NCBI RefSeq assembly: GCF_963678635.1
Contig: NC_087065.1
Coordinates: 62,894,754-62,958,753, forward strand
DNA length: 64,000 bases
Reading direction: 5' to 3'
From: Symsagittifera roscoffensis
Taxonomy: Eukaryota; Xenacoelomorpha; Acoela; Convolutidae
Notes under the pieces: generated by a model
What the model was told of the DNA's origin: nothing
Databases searched by the model: none
The model's input: only the letters and a program-made list of their open reading frames with translations
Shown here: positions 33,270 to 44,900 of the stretch, one piece after another
Layout: every line of letters begins with the position of its first letter
How positions within the stretch are numbered: position 1 is the stretch's first letter
Position numbers and translations under genes: made by a program

Positions 33270-33770
33270 TCATTCTTCGACTGAATTGTTTGTTTTTTGA
33301 TTTCCATTTTTTGCATTGTTGAACTGATTCCATATCGTGTGTTCAAAATATGGATCTTCTAGTTCAATTCTAGCATATACTCGCCAAGCTTTTTTGGAAA
33401 TAACAAGTAAAAATACACATAAATTTGGCCTGAGTTGCTCATTTTCAGTTTTTGTGATGTGCAGAGTTTCTAGCGCTAGCTTCAAGTCGAATTCGGGAAT
33501 GAGAACCAGAGCAAATTAGAAATTCACCCTCTTTTGTATTTCTTAGTATTTTCTGTAATCAACTGCAAGCCCTGATACCCGGTTTTTGGCCAATTGGCCT
33601 GCGCAAAATCGAAAAAGCATCCTTTGAGACGCTGCGGGGTATTCCGATTTGAATACAGCAATTGCTGCTTCTTCGAAATCAATTGAAAATTTTCCTGGCT
33701 GTAATAGTGATTTGAGTTTAAATAACACCCGAAATACTTGATGGTATTGCTGCGGAATTCTTTGCTGTAA
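33270..33770 (-). pseudogene. MULE-type transposase fragment, degenerate
   Basis: Minus-strand frames carry the order of motifs expected of a MULE-family DDE transposase. KLKSLLQPGKFSIDFEEAA (catalytic Asp/Glu in the DFE motif) is followed by a degenerate C/H motif region, LFRFCAGQLAKNRVSGL. Further on are LALETL, then EHTIWNQFNN and KTNNSVEE, corresponding to the usual WN...RTNN.VE segment. The frame is broken by a stop at about 33540, and the N- and C-terminal parts are missing. In intact members the DFE motif is followed by GC.FHF, which is altered here, so it is dead. Confidence 0.6.
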
Positions 33771-34099
33771 AATAAAAATGATTGAGAAGGAGCAGTTGTT
33801 TACAAAAGCTCGAACTATTTTACTTAAAATATTAATGATGGAAAACTTTAAAATGAGTCATGGGCATGCCAATTTTGAATTTTGAGCATGAACAGATTTT
33901 TCTCAAGGGTATTCAACTTTTTCTGAGTGGTGAGTACAAGAATTCTGTTGCAATTTCCATGGGAATTGCGAAATCCTCCACAGTCTTTGCCACAACTCCA
34001 AAGTTTCTTTCGCGTTGAATTTCTCTTGCAATTGACCTAAACTTAGACCTGTTTGCTGTGCACACCTCAGTAACGATGCTCGTTACGTTTTGGTAAATA

Positions 34100-34265
34100 G
34101 AACGGGAATGTTCTTGAGTGTTTTATGCTGATTCGTTTATTTTGGACGCCACTAGAATATTCTGGAAGTTTTGGACGCCACTAGAGTGTTCTGTTAAATC
34201 GAACGGGATTGTTCTTGAGTGTTTCAAGCTGATTTGTTTTTTTTGGACGCCACTAGAATGTTCGG
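34100..34265 (+). repeat. short tandem duplication (about 98 bp, nested)
   Basis: gaacggga(a/t)tgttcttgagtgttt, then ctgatt(c/t)gttt, then ttttggacgccactagaatg occurs twice in direct order. One extra copy of the ttttggacgccactagagtgttct piece lies between. Confidence 0.7.
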
Positions 34266-35979
34266 GGGCTTCTTTATGAAATTTTATCGGAATTGCCATG
34301 CACGCGAATGAACGAAAATTTGGTTTGCTGAATTTTGCTTAATTGATTAATTTGGGTACTGAAGACAGATTTTTTATTCTGGTATATATTTTTTAGTGTT
34401 TTGTCATAAATCAAACTGCAATACGATTGCTTTTTGTAACAAAATTTTTTCTTTATGATTTATTGTTTAATTTTGTTTCATCAGTAAGTTGTCTTAATTG
34501 AAAAAGAAATCATGTTGAAATAAGCAGTGTTTTTTGAACAAGTACTTATTTGCTTACAGCATTGATTTTTAATTTTTGTTTTTCATATTTAAAGTTTCAG
34601 CCAGGTAAAATCGTGTTTTTAAGAGTAATGAACGTAGTGAAGACTCTTGTATAAGTCTTGCTGATTTTTTTTGTTTTTTTTTCAGGAGAAAATCTTAAAA
34701 TGTGCATAGAAGTCTCTAATAACTGCAGACGTGCATTCACACATATTGATGCATTTATGAATGCACTTAGGTATATCTGCAATTTTTGACTTCAATTGGA
34801 ATAAGTATGATGAAAGTGAGAAAACGTGAACAATTTCTATTTTCGAAAGTGGATTTTTTTTAAATTTCCAGCGGAATGAAAACCTTACCTGTTGATCCAG
34901 TTTTCTCAAATTGGATTCTTGTTATCAAAAAAGCGCCAATCATAAATCGTTCTAAAAGTTCAAAGAGCTTAAAGGGCATCTATTTTTTGCTTTGAAATTC
35001 GCAAAATGAGATTTTCAAAGAAGTCAGTGTTTGTTTTTATGTTTACTTGCGTTCATTACACTTTTCCAATCTTCGATTGGCTATTTTTCACACATCGCTA
35101 GGCAAGTTTAATCCAAATTAAACAACGTTGGAGGGTGAGGAGGTATATTTTAATTTTTCGTAATTTTACTATATATTTCGTAACTTTACTTTTGAGTTAA
35201 ACTATAAAACTGAATGCGTTGTTCACATCAGTTTGAGTCAAAATTTAGCCCTATCTTCAAATTCCTATTGATTCAATTTAGAAATCTTCGATGTTGCTAC
35301 AGGGTTAATTATCATAATAATTGACCCAGTAGCATCAAATATGTTTGTGCTCTCATCTTCACGGACGTTGGTCTTGAATGATTTGCAATCGATGTGTTTT
35401 TTTGTAAGTTTTGACGTTTTAGCTATCCTTTTTGGAAATTTTCTACACCATCTGAAAACTATTGTTAGCCTGAGCTTAATATTTCAACTCTATAGTTTAT
35501 ACATTTATTTGTTGGATTTTGTTTATGAAGGGTTTTCCGAAAAAGTCTGAAAAAATTTCTGAGCTTTTTTCCTTTTAAAAAAATCATCCTTATCATAACC
35601 TATTTTCTAGACGTTTAAGGGCAACCGGAATTGTTACTTTTTTAGTTTTGAGTTTAATTTAATTTGGAATAACTTTTTGTATACTAGTAAAAAGATTTTC
35701 TTTTCTTTCATCTCTCCCGAACAACGGTTTTATGAAGTACGGCCTTTTTTGAAGGTTTAAGTAAAATCATCAAATATGATTTTCGAGCCCCAAGTATTCC
35801 TCATAACAATTTGATATCAATCGGGTGATGTGACGAAACTCTTTTAATTTTTTGGACGTCGGGAAAGCAGTAACAAGAAATAAGAAGCTGAACCATGAGT
35901 AATGAATATTTCATTAGTTCAGTTCGGAAAACATTGTTAGTAGTATATGTTGGGGATGAGCTAGGTGGGTGCCTGGTGA

Positions 35980-36250
35980 CCCCCATGTGTTAGGATAGGT
36001 AATAAGCATCCAGTCACCAGGCAATGTAATAAGACAAGAATCAGGATTTCCTATGTATTAAGATAGGTAATAGGTTTCCTCATTTATTATGTTGTGTTAA
36101 ACTCAGATTGTAAGTTCCAGATGGTAACGTTAAGAAAAACATGTTGGCGCCCAATTTTCCCATGTATTAAGATAGTGTATAGTTTCCCCATGTATTAGCA
36201 TTGGTAATATAAATTCATTATATTAAGATATTGATTAGAGTCTGTAGTGT
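35980..36250 (+). repeat. imperfect short repeats (atgtattaagataggtaat)
   Basis: At least five irregularly spaced variants of ccatgtattaagataggtaata occur here, some shortened. The array is too irregular to be a clean minisatellite. The function is unknown. Confidence 0.5.
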
Positions 36251-37599
36251 ATTAAAATGTAATGCTTCATGATCATGATAAGAAAATGGTGCTAAAGTCG
36301 AGTTTTTTGAAAAGTTTTCAGAAATCTTTTTTTTTGGAAAATTTTTTGGATCGTTTTTTTATCCTCTTGTAAAATATCGTTGATATATCACGTGCAGAAC
36401 GTAAAATGAAAGCCAAATTGCATATTAATTGGTATCTTGTCGAGACAATGAAACAATTTTTTGTGGTTTTTGCCCTAAAAGTTGGATTTTTCTTCATTTT
36501 TTCCTCAAAATTTAATTACGATAAATTTTTATCTAATCTCAGCCTTGATGTGATTTACAGAGTGTTTTAACTATCACAAGCAATGTTGATATTAGCTAAA
36601 GCTATGCTGAAATCTCCAAATATTAGAAAAAAATGAGAAAATACTCATATTTTTTTGAAAAAGTTAAGTTTATTCCTATTAGACTTAATGTCTCCAAAAT
36701 TCTCCAAATCGCGTCTTTTATATATTCAAGATACTCAAAGGTTTTCGTGTCCAAAAAAAATTGTGTTTTTCAACATAATTGGCTGAAAGTAAAAGAAAAT
36801 AAATTTCTAAAAATCGCTCTCTCCATCACAACGGACGCCACCAAAGTAAGCGTTACACAAAAAAATTTGTTTCAAATTTTGCATGCCATCTTATTGAACG
36901 CAAAACAGATTAACAGTTGTAATAAATAATGATGCAATATTCGGCTAATAGTTTTACTCTAATTTGGTGTCTTCTCATTTTTTCATTATTGCCTATTAGA
37001 AGTCACTGTATCAATCAGACCCGTCTGCTTGGTTTTTTTTAGCTTACATTTGGTTTTGTGACTTTTGCCCAAATTTATAAAAAAAATTTAAAATTTTCGT
37101 TCTAAATTAGATAGGGTTTTCAGATCTGCGGTCTACCAAAGTTAGGATCAAATATTTATCACATTAAATTGCATCAAAGCAGCCAATTTTTTCTGCGCAA
37201 TGTATTAGCAATCGAATATTTTTAATTTATTGCCTCGTCAGAGCTAGATTTCTATTCTTGTCATAACCAAGGTTGCATTTTTGTTGCGAAGTTTTTAGTG
37301 CTTTTTTGGTCCATTTGTATTAGAAAAAACGCAAAGATAAATAAAAGTAGCAAAACGAAATAAAATAATAACCGGCATTTGATAGCTCTGAAAAGTTGCC
37401 ACAGGTAGCGAATGTTGGCAAAATTGTATAGAAATGTATGACTAAAATAATTGGTCAATCCAGAAACAAAAGTAATTTTCTGAAAAAATAGCATAATATT
37501 TCTACCACAATGATGTTTGAGCAAAGCCAGATAAGTTAAAAGAGCGATATCAGACTGTTGAGAAAGTGTCAAGACAAAATGAGAAAAAACGACTGATTC

Positions 37600-38000
37600 A
37601 TTCACGCAAAGTAAGCTACCATAAAAAATCATTGGAAAGAACTAATTGATAAATCATATTAAAGCCCGTTTAATTGTGATTCGCACGAAATTATAAATTT
37701 CATAATTTTTTTTTCACACTTGAGAAAAACCAGTTTAAAATTTTTGATTCTTGGTCTAATTTCGAGCTAGTTAGTTAGGTAGTTAGTAATTGCAATAGCT
37801 TATTTAAGCTTAATTTAAGCCGTGAAAAATTATTTTTACTCAAGTAAAGGTAGTCTTTAGAGTTTTTAGCGCAATTTTTGAAAACAAAAACGTTTTTTTT
37901 CCTCAAGTTAAGGTAGTCTTTGGAATTTTTAGCGCAATTTTGGAAATCTAAATTTTTTTATAATTTTTTTTAGTTTTTTGAGTAATTTTTCTTCAAAAAT
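37600..38000 (+). repeat. R2 dispersed repeat copy
   Basis: This shares gataaatcatattaaagccc, a gattcgcacgaaatt string, gagaaaaaccagttt, gcaatagcttatttaagcttaatttaagccgtg and caagtaaaggtagtcttt with the R2 family. It is more diverged than the copies inside the tandem units. Confidence 0.55.
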
Positions 38001-38797
38001 TGTTTTGCTATTGACTTATTTTACTATGACCCTCAAATGTACCTAAGTTCTATCTTTGCGTTCTGTTGTTGCGTTCAAACGACACCAATTTGAGAAAACA
38101 TTTTTGTATTTTTTTAAAGTCTATGGTCGGAGCTTTCTGTGCTACTTGCACAGTAACCGGCTTTCCTTGTTTTTATATGATATCACATGACGTTTATCCT
38201 CTGTTGATTACTTTCTTCTTTCTTATGTCGCAAAATTTCTGTGTAACATGGTTTTTCTTGATTTTCGTAGAAAGGTCAGAAAATATATAACATCTGAAAG
38301 AGCAATGCCTCTCTTATACAAAACGCTTCACCCGTGATTATTTTTTGTTAACTAATGAGGATTTAACAATTACCAACTTGGAAAATTTGGGATAATAAAT
38401 GCGCTCAAAACTATCAGTTTTACCCAGAAACAACGAGCAGAGTTATCAGTGATGTTTATGTGAACTGGTGAATTGTAACTGTCCCCCAACTTTTACGATC
38501 ATTAATTGAAATTAGCTCAGTGCGACACTAATCCTTAAAATGTATTTTCGATTCAAACTTATCATAATTTGTATTATAATCAATCAATTCAATGTAATCG
38601 CCAAAAATAGTTTTTGTATCAGAGTCTATGTCATTCGTCATCATATGTTGTCTTGATATTTAAGCAAAAAGCGTTTCAGCTCTAAACTATTCAAGCAAAA
38701 TCTATTGAGCCAGGCTTGTATCCATTTACGTATGGTATGTTAAACAGCGAAAACTCGAACAGACTAAAACAGCCATTCCTTAGCACAATGTGTGAAG

Positions 38798-38803
38798 TTT
38801 TAT
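38798..38803 (-). terminator. polyadenylation signal (AATAAA) of the tetraspanin-like gene
   Basis: On the minus strand AATAAA lies about 77 bp downstream of the stop codon at 38880 and is followed by a T-poor, A/C-rich stretch. Position and sequence fit the 3' end of the gene. Other matches to this hexamer occur by chance in this AT-rich DNA. Confidence 0.5.
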
Positions 38804-38879
38804 TCTTTTCAGTCGTGTTATGTTGTTATAAGACATAACAAGGATACTTTTATGTAATGAGTTAATGTAGTAGAGGCGG

Positions 38880-38983
38880 CTATGCTTCGTCTTCGTCTTC
38901 GTCCTCCCCCGCAGCTGGCATGTCCTCGTCACTCGCCGCCTCCTTCATCGCAATAATATCCCCATGCGTGAAGTAGTCGTTGC
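38880..38983 (-). CDS. tetraspanin-like gene exon 8 (end)
   Basis: Acceptor attgtgtctctag, phase 1. It encodes NDYFTHGDIIAMKEAASDED and an acidic end, EDEDEDEA, with TAG at 38880-38882. The GAA/GAC run is a small imperfect hexamer repeat. Confidence 0.75.
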
Positions 38984-41900
38984 CTAGAGACACAATTGAA
39001 TGAACAAGACTGCTCGTATCAAGGCAAGAACTTGATGGTTTTCATTTCCCTTTTGCGTATCTGAAGTACTTTTTGGGAAAAAATCATTTCACCAAGTCTT
39101 CCACTCACACAACATATTAAGGAGAAAGTTTTTTAAATCTAGGTAGCATTATTTGGTCCATATAGCCTTACTCAATTCAATGTAGATTAATTTCTGAGCC
39201 AGATTATTTCGCCGCTTGCAGAAAAATACAAAAAAAATAGAAAAAAACAGGAGCGGACTTGGGGTGATGTTTGTCTCCATTTGGACGACTTTGACCAAAA
39301 ATTCTGATTTTTTTACTTGCTTTTAACCGCACAAAATGTATCCTAGAATCGAAAGGGGTCCATCGGATGGCGAGCGTGCCAATTTCTTGACCGTTGTGCC
39401 AAAAAGAACTCAATTTTTTGGACAACATCTAATTCGAAATGATAATACTCTCTCAAAAAGTTTATTGAAAAGAGTCACTTATCAATGTTGGCATTTAAAA
39501 TCAACATGACTGTCAATTCAGTCGACAAAATTTTTGATTACAACGTATGGTTTCGCTCATTAAAAAATACAAAGCAAAAATATACAACCCCTCCGACAAA
39601 AAAAGAATTGGCATTGAAATTCGTTGTTCTTTGTAACTTCAAAAACGGAGGAAGCTTGTGCTCGATTTTTTTTCAAGACGCGTTTTGTTTTTTCTAACCA
39701 ACACTTTTTGTCAAAATTTTTATGTTACTTGAAAACTTTGATGCGAAAGAGGACGATCAAACGTATACTTCAATTGCAATTATGTTTGTACAGTTATGAG
39801 CTTTTATAAGTTGTTAAATTGATTATATTGTGATACATTTTCTGCTGATCCTGCTTAAAAGAGGTCGGTAAAAGTCTGATGCTCTATTTAGCATTTAACG
39901 TATCTTAAAGTTTTTGGTAAAATGATATTATTTCAAAAAACAAATTTCATGATATTTGTGTCATTTTTGACATCTTGTGAAACAACGTTCAATAACTCAA
40001 TATAAGGTTCATAAACGCAATATTTGAAAAAATTATCTAGCTTATTCTAAATTTACTAAAGGTTAACTTTGCACCGTGATAATTCCACAAGGGAACAAAA
40101 AACGGCAAATTTGCGAGATTCGTCAAATAGACAATTTTTAAAGCCAACAATGCCGCTCGTATCAGTGCAAAGCCCTGAATGTTCCGACTGCCTTTTGAGA
40201 TCTATGGAGCAGTAATAACATGAAAACATTAATTGTATTAAAATAAATATTATGATTTTTTAAATTTGAGACTTTGATGTGAAAATCATCCTTCAACACG
40301 CCATATAAAGTGATAAATGTTGGTGATACATATCAATTATGGCATATAATCTTCATTCAACCAAATTGGAACAATTTCTAAGACGGATTAAATCTCCGCT
40401 TACGCGTTAATAGCGCGAAATGTAATGCGCAATAATTGTACCAAATTGGCCAAAATGGCAATCTTTAAACCCCCATAACTTTACGAAAAATAATCACAGA
40501 CATATCTTTTCAAATTTAAGCTCAAGACAGCAAAACCTTTTGAATGATATTTAAAAATTCCATCGAAAATGGCTTGTTGAAAAACTGAAGTTTGTCTGAA
40601 GAAAAAAACCACCCCGAACACAAATATTCCGTTATTTCCGTGACAAATATATTTTGAAAAACTGAACAGAGGTGATCTAATTTTTGAGCTTTAAGCTCAG
40701 TGCATCAATGTATTCATGATCTATTCATGTTTTAAGCTCAATGCATCAATATATACTGCTCGTATCAATGTTAAACCCTGAATGTTTCGACTGCCTTCTT
40801 AGGTCTATGGGGCAGTAATAACTTGAAAAAACTAAGTGTAATAAAATAAATGAAAACTTTTTATTTGAGATTTTTTGTAAAAATCTTTACCCCACACGAT
40901 ATCGAAAGTGCATAGATTTCGCTCCTAGTAACAATTCATTTATGGCAAATGAGCTTCCTTCAACCAATTTGGAACGATTTCTATGACGGATTAAATCTCT
41001 GCTTTCGCGTTAAGAGCACTACATCCATCCCAAAATCTAAATCTAAAAGCGTTAACTGTCCTAATGTTGCCAAAATGGGAATTTGTAAACCCCTTTAACT
41101 ATATGAAAAAAATTCACAGCTGAAATATCTGTTCAAATTTAAGCTCAGAACAACAATACTTTTGAATGATAAAAAAATCCGTCAAAAATGGCTAGCTGAA
41201 AAGTGAAAAAAAAAACAGCCCGAGCACAAATATTCCGTTGCTTACGTTAAGAAGTCGGAACAATATTTTTTGAAAAACCGAACAGAGGTGATCTTATTTT
41301 TGAGTTTTAAACTCAATGCATCATTATATTCTTGACACTTTTTCAGAAAATTACCTTCACTACAGATAGAAGTCTTGAGTTCAACGAGCATGGATTGTTT
41401 TCTCCGCTGCAGCTATTTAAGATATAGGGTTGAAATTTTGACACATGCTAGCTAAAAGTATTTGAAAGGAGCTTTCATGATCAAAATTTGAGAAACCTTG
41501 TTTTGAAGGTGTAAATGATATAGTGGATATTTTAGGTCTTCGAAGCAAAATATTTCAATTTTGATCCTTATCGCTTCTCCAAATTGTTTTCAGCTAGATT
41601 AAGTCAAAATTTTAAACCTAAGTCTTAATTATTTGCAGTGAAAACGCTAAAAACGTGAAGAAAAAACTCTTTCATTTGCTTGTTGAAATCATAAAATTTT
41701 TCTGTCCTGTTACTGTAGTCGCCAAGAGATAGCAATAAAACATTCAAAAACAACTGTTTGTGTAGGCATGCCATTATATGTGGCAATGATGTTGGCATAT
41801 GACTATATGTGTCTATATAGTTTTTGTGGAGCTCCTAGTGTACTTGATGGGCAAACTTTGAAAGATTCTTGCAAGGGAATGGAAATTTTGCAAGAACCTT

Positions 41901-44900
41901 GCAAGATTCTTGCAAATTTGTATTCCTTAACCACGTAAAAATTCCAGCGATGAATTATAAATTATATATGTTTGCTCCTACCTAGGGAGTCCGTGGGCTC
42001 CCCTACCACACTTCCGAACATGAACCATGACATGGCAAATCCGAAGATGGTCTTTCCAATGAGGAAGTAGGGATAGTTCATCAGCAGCTGGTTGCGATGC
42101 TCCACCACAAACTTGCAGCCTCAAAACGCATTCAACGAATTAACTCTCAACTTTCAAATTTTTTTCTTTTTTGTTCTTTAAATTTATGATAGAAGATCGA
42201 AGCCTGATGTACAAAAATGTTTTTTTTTTGTTTTTCAGAGATGGGATGGGTTACTTTTGTAAGATAGATTTATATAGGTTCGGCATAGCCCAGGTCGAGT
42301 TCCGCGACTACTTTTTCGACTCTGTCGGTCGCGGAATTGTTAATTCCGCGACCAAAAATCCATAGTCTGGACAGGGTTTTAAGTCGCGGACAAACTCTGG
42401 AAATACCGTATCTCGGTCGCGATGGTCGAAAGTTAGTCGCGATGGTCGAAAATTAGTCGCGGCGGTCGAAAAATTAGTCGCGGCGGTCGAAAAATTAGTC
42501 GCGGTAGTAAAAAAATTAGTCGCGGCATGGTCGAAAAATTAGTCGCGGCGGTCAAAAAATTAGTCGCGGCGGTCAAAAAAATAGTCGCGGCGGTCGAAAA
42601 TTAGTCGCGGTAGTAAAAAAATTAGTCGCGGCATGGTCGAAAAACTAGTCGCGGCGGTCAAAAAATTAGTCGCGGCGGTCGATAAATTAGTCGCGGAGGC
42701 CGAAAAATAAGTCGCGGCAGGCATTGTCGAAAAAAAAATCGCGACGGTCAAAAATTTAGTCGCGGCGGTCGAAAAATTAGTCGCGGCGGTTAAAAAAATT
42801 AGTCGCGGTGGTCGAAAAATTAGTCGCGGCGGTCGAAAAATTAGTCGTGGCGGTCAAAAAATTAGTCGCGGCGGTCGAAAAATTAGTCGCGGCGGTTAAA
42901 AAAATTAGTCGCGGTGGTCGAAAAATTAGTCGCGGTGGTCGAAAAATTAGTCGCGGTGGTCGAAAAATTAGTCGCGGTGGTCGAAAAATTAGTCGCGGCT
43001 TTCGAATAATTAGTCGCTGCATGGTCAGAAAATTAGTCGTGGCGGTCGAAAAATTAGTCGCGGAGGTCGAAAAATTAGTCGCGGCGGTCGATAAATTAGT
43101 CGCGGAGGCCGAAAAATAAGTCGCGGCAGGCATTGTCGAAAAAAAAATCGCGACGGTCAAAAATTTAGTCGCGGCGGTCGAAAAATTAGTCGCGGCGGTT
43201 AAAAAAATTAGTCGCGGTGGTCGAAAAATTAGTCGCGGCGGTCGAAAAATTAGTCGCGGAGGTCGAAAAATTAGTCGCGGCGGTCGAAAAATTAGTCGCG
43301 GAGGTCGAAAAATTAGTCGCGGCGGTCAAAAAACTAGTCGCGGCGGTCAAAAAATTAGTCGCGGAGGTCGAAAAACTAGTCGCGGCGGTCAAAAAACTAG
43401 TCGCGGCGGTCGAAAAATTAGTCGCGGAGGTCGAAAAATTAGTCGCGGCGGTCGAAAAATTAGTCGCGGAGGTCGAAAAATTAGTCGCGGCGGTCGAAAA
43501 ATTTGTCGCGGAATGGTAAAAAAAAAAGTCGCGGCATGGTCGAAAAATTTATTCACGGTATAGTCGAAAATTAGTTGAATTGAGACAGAAGATAAAATTA
43601 ATCGAATATTGTCTCCTATTAACCGTTCACAGTTATTTGGCATTCGGTAGGAGGGGGTTCAGTCTCCCCATAGTCTATCTCCACTCCCAGAACCCCACAG
43701 CACTTGAGCTCCAGAAACAACTAGGAAGAAACAAAAAGAGAAAACGCATTAGCCCGAAGTGATTAAGCAACAGTCAATTTCCTAAGGTGGCATCAAATGC
43801 ATAGCAAAAAATAGTTATCTTAGAGTTTTTTCCCGAACATCATGAGAAGTTACCAGTAGTCAAATGACACGAATAGACATAGTCTCCCAAAGTTTGAGTA
43901 AATTTTGAACTGTTTTAGGTCGGCTGTATTATTTTCTGAGCTCTACTAAAACACCGCAACGAACTCATGGTCGCAACACTGCGCTGCAGAAAACTTTTTG
44001 CGAAGATAACCCAAAATGTTATTTTTGAGCACTTTTCAAAATGTTTTGAAAAGCGCGCTCCTCAAAATAGTACAACTTTTTGCCAGTGTTTAGCCAAAAC
44101 TCACGTCAGAAGAAAAAAAATTGCCAAAAGAGAAAACATCTGGGCAGTCAGGGGATTGAATTCCTGAGTCTACATCCGTTCAGCCCTTAAATAATTTGTT
44201 TTGTTCGGTTTAATTTTTTCACCCAATTTTTAATTCATTTTATCTCTTTCACTATTCCATTAAAAAAACTTCGAGGGACTTAAATCTGTTGCTTAGAGAC
44301 CGCTGGGTGTTCTTTGAGTCGCCTCATGAGTTCCTGGTTGTCCCCGTTGGGGAAGAAGGGAAAGACTCCTGCAGACACTGCATCTATTATTATGATGAGC
44401 CAGAAGGTGATGATCCAGGGGATGAAGGGCTTGAACCAGTAGTTGGCCAGATCACGCGACTTCAACTTCTTCATTCGCTTGCTGGCATACACAAACATAA
44501 ATGAAAGCGAAGAACCATACAACTTTTCTTATTCAGTTGTCTAAAGATATCATAAGAATTGAACACAAATTGATTTTAGAAGTTCAAGTTTTCACAGTTT
44601 TATCTTTTTTAAGTTTAAAATGTCTTTGCACTGCTATGATAAATTAAGGCAGAAAAAACTGCGGGAACAACCCTATCGAAAAATTTTTTTCGTACGCCAA
44701 TGGAAGAAGTGGTTCGTGACAATTTTTATTTTGAGTGATTCAAGAGTTTTTTGCCTCAACTCAGGGGGCCTAAGGATTCAGGGGAAGCGGGGTTGGACCC
44801 CCTAACCAACCAAAGGGGTCCCCTTTTGATATTATTTTATGACATCCATTTTCGTCCGACCTACCCCAAATACTTTCTAAGGCGTGTTGGGAGCCAATAA

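Larger units (their letters stand above)
33771..38780. other. AT-rich intergenic region with dispersed repeats
   Basis: No gene is recognisable. Visible structure is limited to a short tandem duplication at about 34100-34265 (tttggacgccactagaatgttct units), the block at 34860-35095 related to 3400-3615, an imperfect repeat of ccatgtattaagataggtaat at about 35980-36250, and an R2 copy at about 37600-38000. Frames at 36633-36929 and 37261-37632 are AT-rich chance frames without motifs. Confidence 0.55.
42120..43623 (-). other. intron 6 of the tetraspanin-like gene, mostly minisatellite
   Basis: It holds the 27-nt hairpin at 42327-42353 and the 21-bp minisatellite at about 42415-43575. Both orientations of the minisatellite give long stop-free frames. 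The gene's own frame does not run through it. Confidence 0.65.

Noticed and set aside
37261-37632. 123-codon minus-strand frame with hydrophobic stretches resembling membrane segments
   Set aside because: Translation of A/T-rich DNA readily gives Phe/Leu/Ile runs. No family motif, and it overlaps the start of an R2 repeat.
42777-43160. 127-codon minus-strand frame (TAATNFS and RPPRLIF repeats)
   Set aside because: Produced by a 21-bp repeat whose length is a multiple of three; frames are open on both strands, so openness is not evidence of coding.
42415-43575. Array considered as CRISPR or tRNA cluster
   Set aside because: Units are contiguous without spacers and carry no tRNA features.
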